Source of the DNA: Halorubrum xinjiangense
Lineage (GTDB): Archaea > Halobacteriota > Halobacteria > Halobacteriales > Haloferacaceae
Direction: 5' to 3'
Length of the DNA stretch: 64,000 nucleotides
Assembly (NCBI RefSeq): GCF_900102375.1
Contig: NZ_FNBO01000007.1
Coordinates: forward strand, 97,162 to 161,161
Shown in pieces: positions 16,638-24,794 of the stretch. Below the pieces are notes generated by a model that was not told the DNA's origin, searched no databases, and was given only the letters and a program-made list of their open reading frames with translations. Numbering within the stretch: position 1 is the stretch's first letter; each line of letters opens with the position of its first letter. A program made the position numbers and the translations under genes.

Positions 16638-16943
16638 TCAGTTCTCTGAGCGCCGAGCGACGGCGGTCTCGGGGCCGACGCGGACGGCGTAGCCCGCGAC
16701 GGTGAGCGAGACGTCCACGTCGGCGTCGGCCCGACCCGCGACGAGCGCGTTCAGCGCGTCGAGGTCGACGTGTTCGTTCAGTATCACGCCCTCCTCGGGC
16801 AGGTCGGTCGAGTCGACGCCCGCGAGGTCCGCGATCGCCTCAACGACCGCGAGGCTGGGACTGGGACCCGCGTCGCCGTGCGGGACGCGAGCCGTCTCGG
16901 CTACCGAACCGGAGTCGCTCGATTCAGCCGTTAAGCTGCTCAT
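16638..16943 (-). CDS. HalOD1 output-domain protein
   Basis: 101 residues. A short Ser/Glu-rich head is followed by the HalOD1 fold (SLAVVEAIADLAGVDSTDLPEEGVILNEHVDLDALNALV and the terminal VSLTVAGYAVRVG). HalOD1 is a haloarchaeal output module found alone or behind receiver domains; its molecular target is not established. The ATG at 16943 is set by the TATA box at 16966-16974, which is 27 bases upstream on this strand; the longer frame up to 17060 would start beyond the promoter. Divergent from pheS. Confidence 0.85.
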   Translation of the reverse strand: MSSLTAESSDSGSVAETARVPHGDAGPSPSLAVVEAIADLAGVDSTDLPEEGVILNEHVDLDALNALVAGRADADVDVSLTVAGYAVRVGPETAVARRSEN

Positions 16944-16965
16944 ACGCTGGTTCTCGACAGATCGG

Positions 16966-16974
16966 TATATAAAA
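16966..16974 (-). promoter_or_regulatory. TATA box of the HalOD1 gene
   Basis: TTTTATATA on the minus strand, about 27 bases ahead of the ATG at 16943. One of the strongest TATA matches in the window. Confidence 0.65.
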
Positions 16975-17065
16975 CAGCCGTTCAATTTATCAGGAATGAT
17001 TTCGCGGCGGCGGCTCGGTCCCGGAACCGTTACCAACCAGCCGCACGCGTGTAGAGACAACTCGA

Positions 17066-18601
17066 ATGCGACTCCCGGAACGACAGCTCGCGGTCCTCGA
17101 GGCCGCGAGCGCGACGGACGAACGAACGGTGGCGGAGATAGCCGCGGAGACCGACCTGAAGCCGGAGACGGTCGCGGGCGCCGCCTTCGATCTGGCCGAC
17201 GAGGGGCTCGTCGCGGTCGGGTCGGTGACCGACGAGACGCTCGAACTCACCGACGAGGGCCGGACCTACGTCGAGGCCGGGCTCCCCGAGACGCGGCTCT
17301 ACCGGGCGGGGCTCGACGCGGGCGCCGACGCCGAGCCGGTCTCGATGGGCGCGGTCATCGGCGAGGCGGGGCTGGAGGGCCCCGAGGTCGACATCGCGCT
17401 CGCGAACTTCGCGCGGAAGGGCCTCGGAAGCGTCGACGGCGGCGACCTCGCGGTCGACCCGGACGCGGACCCGGACGTCGACCCCGAGGCGACGGCGCTC
17501 GCTGCGCTCGCGGACGCCGACGACGAGGGAGCCGCCTTCGATGCGGACGCCCTCGAGGTCGACGAGGCGGTGATCGAACAGCTCGACTCCCGCGGCCTGG
17601 TCGCGGTCGGCGAGTCGGTCACCCGGACGGTGACGCTCACCGACGACGGCGTCGACGCGCTGATGACCGGCGTGGAGGCGACCGAGACGGTCGGGGCGCT
17701 CACGCCGGAGCTCCTCGCCAGCGGCGAGTGGCGCGACGCCGAGTTCGCCGAGTACAACGTCGAGGCCGAAGCGGAGACGGCCCGCGGCGGCCGCAAGCAC
17801 GTCCTCCGTCGGACGGCCGACCGCGTGAAGGACGTCCTCGTCGGCATGGGCTTTTCGGAGATGGAGGGCCCCCACGCCGACGCCGACTTCTGGATCAACG
17901 ACTGCCTGTTCATGCCTCAGGACCACCCGGCGCGGACCCACTGGGACCGGTTCGCGCTCGACGTGGACCAGATGGAGGGCATTCCCGACGAGCTGATGGC
18001 TCGCGTCGAGGCCGCCCACCGCGACGGCTGGGGGCTCGACGGCGACGGCTACCACTCGCCGTGGTCGGCCGACTTCGCCCGCGAGGTCGCGCTCCGCGGG
18101 CACACCACCTCGCTGTCGATGCGCTACCTCTCGGGGGTCGCGGGCGCCGAACTGGAGCCGCCCCAGCGCTACTTCTCGGTCGAGAAGGTGTACCGCAACG
18201 ACACGCTCGACCCGACGCACCTGCTCGAGTTCTTCCAGATCGAGGGGTGGGTGATGGCCGAGGACCTCTCCGTGCGCGACCTTATGGGCACCTTCGAGGA
18301 GTTCTACCGCCAGTTCGGGATCACGGACATCCGGTTCAAGCCGCACTACAACCCCTACACCGAGCCCTCCTTCGAGCTGTTCGGCGAGCACCCGGAGACG
18401 GGCGAGGAGATCGAGATCGGTAACTCCGGCGTCTTCCGCGAGGAGGTCACCGGTCCGCTCGGCGTCGACTGCGACGTGATGGCGTGGGGGCTCGCCTTAG
18501 AGCGGCTCGCGATGCTGACGACGGGGGCGGAGGACATCCGCGACCTCCACGGGACCCTGGCCGACATCGACTTCCTGCGGAACGCGGAGGTGAGCTACTG
18601 A
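17066..18601 (+). CDS. pheS: Phenylalanine--tRNA ligase alpha subunit
   Basis: 511 residues, the archaeal/eukaryal-length catalytic subunit of the (alpha-beta)2 PheRS, charging tRNA-Phe. The N-terminal about 200 residues hold winged-helix domains (TVAEIAAETDLKPETVAGAAFDLADEGLVAVG and similar) that bind tRNA. The class II core follows: motif 2 region (FSVEKVYRNDTLDPTHLLEFFQIEG) and motif 3 (VMAWGLALERLAML). The DNAGPHAD-like MEGPHADADFWINDCLF segment binds substrate. The stop overlaps the pheT start by one base, so the two subunits are translated together. Start at ATG 17066. Confidence 0.97.
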   Translation: MRLPERQLAVLEAASATDERTVAEIAAETDLKPETVAGAAFDLADEGLVAVGSVTDETLELTDEGRTYVEAGLPETRLYRAGLDAGADAEPVSMGAVIGEAGLEGPEVDIALANFARKGLGSVDGGDLAVDPDADPDVDPEATALAALADADDEGAAFDADALEVDEAVIEQLDSRGLVAVGESVTRTVTLTDDGVDALMTGVEATETVGALTPELLASGEWRDAEFAEYNVEAEAETARGGRKHVLRRTADRVKDVLVGMGFSEMEGPHADADFWINDCLFMPQDHPARTHWDRFALDVDQMEGIPDELMARVEAAHRDGWGLDGDGYHSPWSADFAREVALRGHTTSLSMRYLSGVAGAELEPPQRYFSVEKVYRNDTLDPTHLLEFFQIEGWVMAEDLSVRDLMGTFEEFYRQFGITDIRFKPHYNPYTEPSFELFGEHPETGEEIEIGNSGVFREEVTGPLGVDCDVMAWGLALERLAMLTTGAEDIRDLHGTLADIDFLRNAEVSY

Positions 18602-20367
18602 TGCCTGTCGTCGACGTCGACCCCGACGAGCTCCGCGAGCTCACCGGCCACGAGGAGAAAGCGGACGAGGAGCTCAAGGCGGACCTGTTCGGGCTCGGCC
18701 TGGAGTTCGAGGGCGAGACCGACGACGACATGTATCAGTTCGAGTTCGCGCCGGACCGCCTCGACCGGCTTTCCGTCGAGGGGGTCGCGCGCTCGCTGCG
18801 CTACCACTACGGCGACGCCCGCGGCGTCTACGTGCCGAACACGAACGACCCCGAGTGGACGATCGAGGTCGACGAGTCGGTCCCCGACGAGCGCCCGTAC
18901 GTCACGGGCGCCGTGGTCCGCGGTCTCGACCTCGACGAGGCGGCGCTGGAGTCGCTGATCCAGCTCCAAGAGAAGCTCCACGCGACGATGGGCCGCGGCC
19001 GCGCGAAGGGCGCCATCGGCATCCACGACCTCGCGATGGTGAAGGGCGCGCCGCTTCAGGAGGGCGCGGAGCCGTCGGTCACCTACCGCGGCGTCGACCC
19101 CGACGGCGAGACGTTCGTGCCGCTCGATTCGAACGACGAGCTGACCCCCGCCGAGGTCCTCGACGAGCACGCGACCGGCGAGACCTACGCCGACCTCGTC
19201 GAGGATCTCGACCGATACCCCGCGATCTACGACGAACTCGGACTGTTCTCGTTCCCGCCGGTGATCAACGGGAAACGCACCGAGGTGACGACGGGCTCCC
19301 GCGAGCTGCTCATCGAGCTCACCGGCACCGACCAGTGGACGATCGACCGGATGTGCACGATTATCTGTTACGCGCTGTCCGCCCGCGGCGCGACGATCGA
19401 GGAGGTCGAGGTGAACTACGCCGACGGCGCGACCCATCCGAGCGAGTACGGCGCCGAACTCGTCCGCCCGAACCTCGACGTCGACGAGAAGGCGGTCTCG
19501 CACGACCGGATCGAGACGCTCCTCGGCGTCGACTTCGAGCCCGAGGAGGTCGTCGACTGCTTCGAGCGCGCCGGCCTCGACGCCGCCTACACCCTCGACG
19601 AGGACGTGACCTACGAGGTCGAGATTCCGCCGTACCGCGTCGACGTGCTCCACCCGCTCGACCTCGTCGACGACGTGGGGCGCGCGTACGGCTTCGACAA
19701 CCTGGAGCCGCGCTACCCCGACGTAGGGACGGTGGGCGGCCGCCACGAGCGCTCGCGGCTGGAGGACGCGGTCCGGACGAGCCTCGTCGGTCTCGGCTTC
19801 GAGGACCTGCTCAACTTCCACATGACGAGCGGCGCCGAGAACTACGACCGGATGAACGTCGAGCCCGGCACCGGCGGCGCCGCGGTCGCGGCCGACGAGG
19901 ACGGCGTCTTTGGCGGCGGCGACCCCGTCGAGATCACGGAGCCGTACAGCGAGGAGTACACCCAACTGCGCACCTGGGCGCTCCCGTCCCTCGTGATGCT
20001 GTTGGAGCGGAACACCCACAACGCCTACCCGCAGGACGTCGCCGAGGTCGGCTTCGTCGCCGAGCGCGACGACGCCGAGGAGACGAACGTCGCCGAGTCC
20101 AGACGCGTGGCTGGCGCGGTCGCCCGGCGCGACGCCTCCTACGAGGCCGCGAAGGGGCGCCTCCAGGCGCTCTGTGACGACTTCGGCGCCGATCTGGCGA
20201 CCCCACGGACCGAACACCCCTCGTTCATCGAGGGGCGCGCCGCCACCGTGGAGATCGACGGCGAGCGCGTGGGCGTGGTCGGCGAACTCCACCCCGCGGT
20301 GCTCATCGAACACGACCTCGAGGTGCCGGTCGCCGCCTTCGAGTTCGACCTCGACGCGTTACAGTAG
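18601..20367 (+). CDS. pheT: Phenylalanine--tRNA ligase beta subunit
   Basis: 588 residues, the non-catalytic, editing and structural partner of PheS. B3/B4 editing domain about residues 100-280 (including RGRAKGAIGIHDLA), B5 DNA-binding-like domain about 290-400, and a catalytic-like core at the C-terminus (TSLVGLGFEDLLNFHMTSGAENYDRM, LPSLVMLLERNTHNAYPQDVAEVG). No bacterial-type tRNA-binding OB or anticodon domain, as expected for archaea. ATG 18601 is chosen because it overlaps the pheS stop (TGATG) and the frame before it lies inside pheS. Confidence 0.97.
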   Translation: MPVVDVDPDELRELTGHEEKADEELKADLFGLGLEFEGETDDDMYQFEFAPDRLDRLSVEGVARSLRYHYGDARGVYVPNTNDPEWTIEVDESVPDERPYVTGAVVRGLDLDEAALESLIQLQEKLHATMGRGRAKGAIGIHDLAMVKGAPLQEGAEPSVTYRGVDPDGETFVPLDSNDELTPAEVLDEHATGETYADLVEDLDRYPAIYDELGLFSFPPVINGKRTEVTTGSRELLIELTGTDQWTIDRMCTIICYALSARGATIEEVEVNYADGATHPSEYGAELVRPNLDVDEKAVSHDRIETLLGVDFEPEEVVDCFERAGLDAAYTLDEDVTYEVEIPPYRVDVLHPLDLVDDVGRAYGFDNLEPRYPDVGTVGGRHERSRLEDAVRTSLVGLGFEDLLNFHMTSGAENYDRMNVEPGTGGAAVAADEDGVFGGGDPVEITEPYSEEYTQLRTWALPSLVMLLERNTHNAYPQDVAEVGFVAERDDAEETNVAESRRVAGAVARRDASYEAAKGRLQALCDDFGADLATPRTEHPSFIEGRAATVEIDGERVGVVGELHPAVLIEHDLEVPVAAFEFDLDALQ

Positions 20368-20453
20368 GCGACCGCCGTCGAGGGGAACCGGTCAGAATCT
20401 CCGTTCCGTCGATTTCTGAACAAATTATCACAGACGTAGTCGGGAGCAGAAGA

Positions 20454-20461
20454 CATATATT
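20454..20461 (+). promoter_or_regulatory. TATA box of the small zinc-ribbon gene
   Basis: CATATATT centred about 27 bases before the ATG at 20484, consistent with a leaderless monocistronic transcript. Confidence 0.55.
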
Positions 20462-20483
20462 CGTCTTGCCGTAGTGGGCGGTC

Positions 20484-20639
20484 ATGAACTGTGAGAGATG
20501 TGGTATCGACGCCTCGCTCGCACACCGGGACATCGACGGGTTCGCATACTACCTGTGTGAGGCCTGTATCGGCGGGTGGGACGCGGTTCGATCCCCGCCG
20601 CCCGCCGCCGCCGACGAGAATCGGTCGCCCGCGCGGTAG
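20484..20639 (+). CDS. 51-residue zinc-ribbon microprotein
   Basis: Reads MNCERCGIDASLAHRDIDGF and on, with a first CxxC at residues 3-6 and a second CxxC at about residues 25-28 (CEAC), an ideal four-cysteine zinc ribbon. The last 15 residues are Pro/Ala-rich and probably disordered. Haloarchaea encode many such two-CPxCG-type small zinc proteins, several needed for motility, biofilm or stress responses; the role of this one is unknown. A TATA box at 20454-20461 gives the expected leaderless spacing, which supports a real gene. It lies between pheT and the convergent aldolase gene. Confidence 0.72.
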   Translation: MNCERCGIDASLAHRDIDGFAYYLCEACIGGWDAVRSPPPAAADENRSPAR

Positions 20640-20703
20640 GGAAGCGCCGGGCGCCGTCGCGCCGTCGCGGCGGCCGGGGTCGCCGGGGCGGACTCCGGAG
20701 CGA

Positions 20704-21342
20704 TCACTCCCGGGCCGCAGCGACGGCCTCGACCACCGCGCGCGCGTTCGATCGGATCGCGTCGAAGTCGCCGTCCGCGATCGCCTCGCCGTCGACGATC
20801 GAACTCCCGACGCCGACCGCGACCGCGCCGGCCCGGACGTACTCGCCCGCGTTGTCCGCGCCGACGCCGCCGGTCGGGACGAGCGGGACCTGCGGGAGCG
20901 GGCCGCCGATCGCCGCGACGTGCTCCGGGCCGCCGGTTTTCGCGGGGAACACCTTCACCGCGTCGGCGCCGGCCTCGTAGGCCTCGATCGCCTCGGTCGG
21001 CGTGTACGCGCCGACGGCGACCGGCGTCCCGTAGCGGTTCGCCATCCGGATCACGTCGCGGTTCACGGTCGGCGTCACGAGGAACTCGGCGCCGGCGAGC
21101 TGCGCCGCGCGCGCCGTCTCCGCGTCGAGGACGGTCCCGGCGCCGACTACGGCGTCGTCGACGCGGTCGGCTATCGCCTCGATGGAGGACATCGCGTTCG
21201 GCGTGTCCGCCGTCACCTCCAGCGCCGTCACGCCGGCGTCGACGACCGCGTCCGCGACCGCCACGGCGTCGTCTCGCGCCACGCCGCGGAGGATCGCGAT
21301 CACGCCGCCGTCCGTGATCCGGTCGAGTCGGTCGGTTCGCAT
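20704..21342 (-). CDS. KDPG/KDPGal (2-keto-3-deoxy-6-phospho sugar acid) aldolase
   Basis: 212 residues of the Eda/DgoA class I aldolase family, splitting KDPG or KDPGal into pyruvate and glyceraldehyde 3-phosphate. The Schiff-base lysine lies in DAVKVFPA, the catalytic glutamate in ALEVTADTP, and the phosphate-binding loop in VPTGGVGADNAGEYVRAG. ATG 21342 (MRTDRLDRI) is chosen over an upstream ATG because family similarity starts there and a TATA-like TTTAAG lies about 26 bases before it on this strand. It is divergent from galactonate dehydratase; the pair and the kinase at 23765 form a De Ley-Doudoroff set, so KDPGal is the likelier substrate. Confidence 0.9.
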   Translation of the reverse strand: MRTDRLDRITDGGVIAILRGVARDDAVAVADAVVDAGVTALEVTADTPNAMSSIEAIADRVDDAVVGAGTVLDAETARAAQLAGAEFLVTPTVNRDVIRMANRYGTPVAVGAYTPTEAIEAYEAGADAVKVFPAKTGGPEHVAAIGGPLPQVPLVPTGGVGADNAGEYVRAGAVAVGVGSSIVDGEAIADGDFDAIRSNARAVVEAVAAARE

Positions 21343-21588
21343 GGCTGGTACCTGCCCGCCGGGGGTCTTAAATCGGACCGTGTGGGGGACGCCCGCGGCG
21401 CGACCGCACACACCTCCTATTTAACAGACGGACGGGCAAGTACGACCGTGGCGACGGACCGGTCCGTGTCGGAGGCCGGCGGCGACGGAACGTGCGGCCC
21501 GCCGCGACCGACGGCGCGCGAATTGCGGTGGTCGGCGGGACGCGAGTCCCGCGGCCGCCGGACCGGTTCGGAGTCGCCCCGACTCACC

Positions 21589-22740
21589 ATGCACATCACC
21601 GACTACGAGCTGTTCGAAGTGCCGCCCCGCTGGCTGTTCCTGAAGCTCACGACGAGCGACGGGAGGGTCGGCTGGGGAGAGCCGATCGTCGAGGGACGCT
21701 CTCACACGGTCGTCGCGGCCGTCGAGGAGCTGCTCGACAACTACCTGCTCGGCGAGGACCCGACGCGGATCGAGGACCACTGGCAGACGATGTACCGCGG
21801 GGGGTTCTACCGCGGCGGCCCGGTCCTGATGAGCGCCATCGCCGGCGTGGATCAGGCGCTGTGGGACCTCAAAGGGAAGCAGTTCGGCGCGCCCGTCCAC
21901 GAGCTGCTCGGCGGCCGTGCGCGCGACCGGATCCGCGTTTACCAGTGGATCGGTGGAGACCGACCGGCGGACGTCGGCGAAGCCGCCCGCGAGAAGGTCG
22001 ACGCGGGCTTCTCCGCGCTGAAGATGAACGCCACCGCGGAGCTGGAGTCGATCGACACCCCAGCCACGGTGTCCGACGCGGCCGACCGGATCGCGGCCGT
22101 CCGGGAGGCGGTCGGCGACGAGGTCGACATCGGCGTCGACTTCCACGGCCGGGTGGCGAAGCCGATGGTCCGGCGGCTCGCGGCGGCGCTGGAGCCGTAC
22201 GACCCGATGTTCATCGAGGAGCCGGTGTTGCCGGAACACAACGACGCGCTGCCGGCCATCCGAGCGTCGACGACGATCCCGATCGCGACCGGCGAGCGGA
22301 TGTACTCGCGGTGGGACTTCAAGGAGGTGCTAGAGGCGGACGCGGTGGACCTGATCCAGCCGGACGTCTCCCACGCCGGCGGGATCACCGAGCTGAAGAA
22401 GATCGCGTCGATGGCCGAGGCGTACGACGTGTCGGTCGCGCCGCACTGCCCGCTCGGGCCGATCGCGCTCGCCTCCTGCGTCCAGGTCGACGCCTGTACG
22501 CCGAACGCGCTCATCCAGGAGCAGTCGCTCGACATCCATTACAACGAGACGAGCGACGTGCTGGACTACCTCGCCGATCCGTCGGTGTTCGAGTATCACG
22601 ACGGGTTCGTCGACATCCCGGAGGGAGACGGACTGGGGATCGAGGTCGACGAGGACCACGTGCGCGAGCAGGCCGAGAAGGACGTCGACTGGCACAACCC
22701 CGTCTGGCGCCACGGCGACGGCTCCGTCGCGGAGTGGTGA
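21589..22740 (+). CDS. dgoD: D-galactonate dehydratase (enolase superfamily)
   Basis: 383 residues. It removes water from D-galactonate to give 2-keto-3-deoxygalactonate. Similarity to bacterial DgoD, recalled from memory, is strong from the N-terminus (MHITDYELFEVPPRW) to the final WRHGDGSVAEW. Magnesium ligands and catalytic residues are visible: DFHGR, FIEEPV, TGERMYS and the base histidine in VAPHCPLGP. ATG 21589 is set by this similarity. A TATA-like TATTTAA at 21419-21425 lies far upstream, implying an about 140-base leader; an in-frame GTG at 21448 would make a leaderless form with 47 extra residues. The SDR gene follows after 40 bases. Confidence 0.92.
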   Translation: MHITDYELFEVPPRWLFLKLTTSDGRVGWGEPIVEGRSHTVVAAVEELLDNYLLGEDPTRIEDHWQTMYRGGFYRGGPVLMSAIAGVDQALWDLKGKQFGAPVHELLGGRARDRIRVYQWIGGDRPADVGEAAREKVDAGFSALKMNATAELESIDTPATVSDAADRIAAVREAVGDEVDIGVDFHGRVAKPMVRRLAAALEPYDPMFIEEPVLPEHNDALPAIRASTTIPIATGERMYSRWDFKEVLEADAVDLIQPDVSHAGGITELKKIASMAEAYDVSVAPHCPLGPIALASCVQVDACTPNALIQEQSLDIHYNETSDVLDYLADPSVFEYHDGFVDIPEGDGLGIEVDEDHVREQAEKDVDWHNPVWRHGDGSVAEW

Positions 22741-22780
22741 TCCGGATGGCGACCGAATCGCAACGGACGGGGGGTGACCG

Positions 22781-23635
22781 GTGACCCGTCGACGAGAGTC
22801 GCCGACCGAGGGCGCGGTGCCCGGACGGTTCGCGGGCGAGACCGTCATCGTCACCGGGTCGACCCGCGGTATCGGCGCCGGAATCGCGGAGCGGTTTGCC
22901 GCTGAGGGGGCGAACGTCGTGGTCAGCGGGCGCTCCGTGGAGGCGGGGGAGGCCGTCGCCGAGCGCATCTCGGGACGGGCCGGAGAGGAAGCGGCCGACG
23001 GCGCCGCGACCGGCGACGCGACGTTCGTCCGCGCGGACATGCGCGACCCGGACGACGTGGCCGCGCTGGCGGAGGCGGCGGCCGAGCGCTACGGCTCGGT
23101 CGACGTGCTCGTGAACAACGCCGGCGTCCAGACGGAGACGGCCGCGGACGAGGCGACGCTCGACGACTGGGCGTTCGTCGTCGAGACCGACTTCCGGGCG
23201 TACTGGCTCGCCGCGCGGGCAGCCCTCGAACACATGGACCGCGGGGCGATCGTGAACGTCTCGTCGAACCACGCGTACGCGACGATGCCCGCGCACTTCC
23301 CGTACAATGCCGTGAAGGCGGGGATCAACGGCATGACGCGGTCGCTCGCCGTCGATTTCGGCCCCCGCGTCCGGGTGAACACGGTCGTCCCCGGCTGGGT
23401 GGAGATCGAGCGCACCCGCGAGGAACTCCCCGACGGGCGGTTCGAGGAGGTCGAGTCGATCCACCCGGCAGGGCGGATCGGCACGCCGGCCGACGTCGCT
23501 GGCGCCGTCTCCTTCCTCGCGAGCCAGGACGCCGCGTTCGTCACCGGGGCCGCGCTGCTCGTCGACGGCGGCCGCGGTGCGGTGATGCAAGACGACACGC
23601 TCCCGAACTACCGGGCGCGAGAGGACGGGGAGTAG
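22781..23635 (+). CDS. SDR-family oxidoreductase, probable sugar dehydrogenase
   Basis: 284 residues, GTG start. Classical short-chain dehydrogenase: TGSTRGIG cofactor motif (about residues 26-33), NNAG, active-site Ser in VNVSSNH and YNAVK (Tyr and Lys of the YxxxK pair). The C-terminal substrate lid ends with a DGG motif. It follows dgoD by 40 bases on the same strand and is probably in its operon. In that setting oxidation of galactose or another aldose to its lactone is the most likely reaction. The first about 15 residues (TRRRESPTEGAVPGR) are not family sequence, and an internal start cannot be excluded. Confidence 0.85.
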   Translation: MTRRRESPTEGAVPGRFAGETVIVTGSTRGIGAGIAERFAAEGANVVVSGRSVEAGEAVAERISGRAGEEAADGAATGDATFVRADMRDPDDVAALAEAAAERYGSVDVLVNNAGVQTETAADEATLDDWAFVVETDFRAYWLAARAALEHMDRGAIVNVSSNHAYATMPAHFPYNAVKAGINGMTRSLAVDFGPRVRVNTVVPGWVEIERTREELPDGRFEEVESIHPAGRIGTPADVAGAVSFLASQDAAFVTGAALLVDGGRGAVMQDDTLPNYRAREDGE

Positions 23636-23698
23636 CCGGGAACGGCGAGCGCCACCGCGCCGGCCTCGCGCTCGACTGTCGACGGCGATCACCCCTTC

Positions 23699-23705
23699 TT
23701 ATAAT
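23699..23705 (+). promoter_or_regulatory. TATA box ahead of the kdgK leader ORF
   Basis: TTATAAT centred about 25 bases before the ATG at 23727. That spacing puts the transcript start at or next to the leader ORF, not at kdgK. Confidence 0.5.
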
Positions 23706-23726
23706 CGGCCGAGCGTAGCACCGGGT

Positions 23727-23768
23727 ATGGACCCGTTCGAGACCTGCGGCGCGGGGTGGCGCCGATGA
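23727..23768 (+). CDS. 13-codon leader ORF overlapping kdgK
   Basis: Encodes [13 protein letters not shown] and stops in the ATGA that starts kdgK (23765-23768). The TATA box at 23699-23705 has leaderless spacing to this ATG, so ribosomes would start here and reach kdgK by reinitiation or coupling. The peptide could be purely a translation-initiation device, or could sense a condition through its Cys, Trp or Arg codons. It has no relatives that I recognise. It may also be chance, since it is very short. Confidence 0.4.
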   Translation: MDPFETCGAGWRR

Positions 23769-24721
23769 CCGACCTCGTCACGTTCGGCGAGACGATGCTC
23801 CGGCTGTCGCCGCCGCGCGGCGAGCGGCTGGAGACGACCCGCGACCTCACCGTCCAGGCCGGCGGCGCGGAGAGCAACGTCGCGGTCGGGGCCGCGCGGC
23901 TCGGCGCCGACGCCCGCTGGCTCTCGAAGCTCCCCGACTCGCCGCTCGGCCGGCGGATCGTGACCGAACTGCGAAGCCACGGCGTCCGCCCCGGCGTCGC
24001 GTGGGCGGACGCGGACGAGAGCCGCGTGGGGACCTACTACCTCGAACACGGCGGCGAGCCGCGGGGGACGAACGTGATCTACGACCGCGCCGACGCGGCG
24101 ATCACGACCGTCGAGCCCGACGAGCTCCCGACGGACGCGGTCGCGGAGGCGGAGTGGTTCCACACGACGGGGATCACGCCCGCCCTCTCGGAGACCACGG
24201 CGGAGACGACGACAGCGCTGTTGCGGACCGCCGGCGAGGCCGGGACCACGCGTTCGTTCGACCTGAACTACCGGGCGAAGCTCTGGGACCCGGAGACGGC
24301 GCGGGCGGCCTACGAGGACCTGTTCGAGCACGTCGACACCCTGTTCGTCCCGCGGCGGGACGCGCGCGAGGTGCTCGACCGCGAGGGCAGCGCCGTCGAG
24401 ATCGCGCACGGCCTCGCCACGGAGTTCGGCTTCGACACGGTGGTCGTCACCCGCGGGCTGGAGGGGGCGGTCGCGCTCCACGACGGCTCGGTGTACGAGC
24501 AGGACGTGTACGAGGCGGAGACGTTCGACGCGATCGGCACCGGCGACGCGTTCGTCGCCGGCTTCGTCGCGGAGCGGCTGCGCGGCGGGGACCTCCCCGC
24601 GGCGCTCCGGTGGGGCTCGGCGACCGCGGCGCTGAAACGCACCACCGACGGCGACCTCGCGGTGACGACCCCGGCGGAGGTCCGCGACGTCATCGAGGGC
24701 GAGGGCGGGATCGACCGGTAA
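23765..24721 (+). CDS. kdgK: PfkB-family 2-keto-3-deoxy-gluconate/galactonate kinase
   Basis: 318 residues. Ribokinase fold: the N-terminal [17 protein letters not shown] substrate region and the C-terminal PfkB signature [21 protein letters not shown] with the catalytic Asp. It phosphorylates KDG or KDGal, feeding the aldolase at 20704. ATG 23765 ([12 protein letters not shown]) matches family N-termini; an in-frame GTG 9 bases upstream is less likely. The start overlaps the stop of a 13-codon leader ORF. There are 129 bases to the SDR gene upstream with a promoter between, so it is probably transcribed alone. Confidence 0.9.
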   Translation: MTDLVTFGETMLRLSPPRGERLETTRDLTVQAGGAESNVAVGAARLGADARWLSKLPDSPLGRRIVTELRSHGVRPGVAWADADESRVGTYYLEHGGEPRGTNVIYDRADAAITTVEPDELPTDAVAEAEWFHTTGITPALSETTAETTTALLRTAGEAGTTRSFDLNYRAKLWDPETARAAYEDLFEHVDTLFVPRRDAREVLDREGSAVEIAHGLATEFGFDTVVVTRGLEGAVALHDGSVYEQDVYEAETFDAIGTGDAFVAGFVAERLRGGDLPAALRWGSATAALKRTTDGDLAVTTPAEVRDVIEGEGGIDR

Positions 24722-24794
24722 GCAGCGCGACCGCGCTCGGAACGTACTGACTGGAGTCTGAAAACTGCGATCCACCGGCCGCGTTCCTCCCCGT

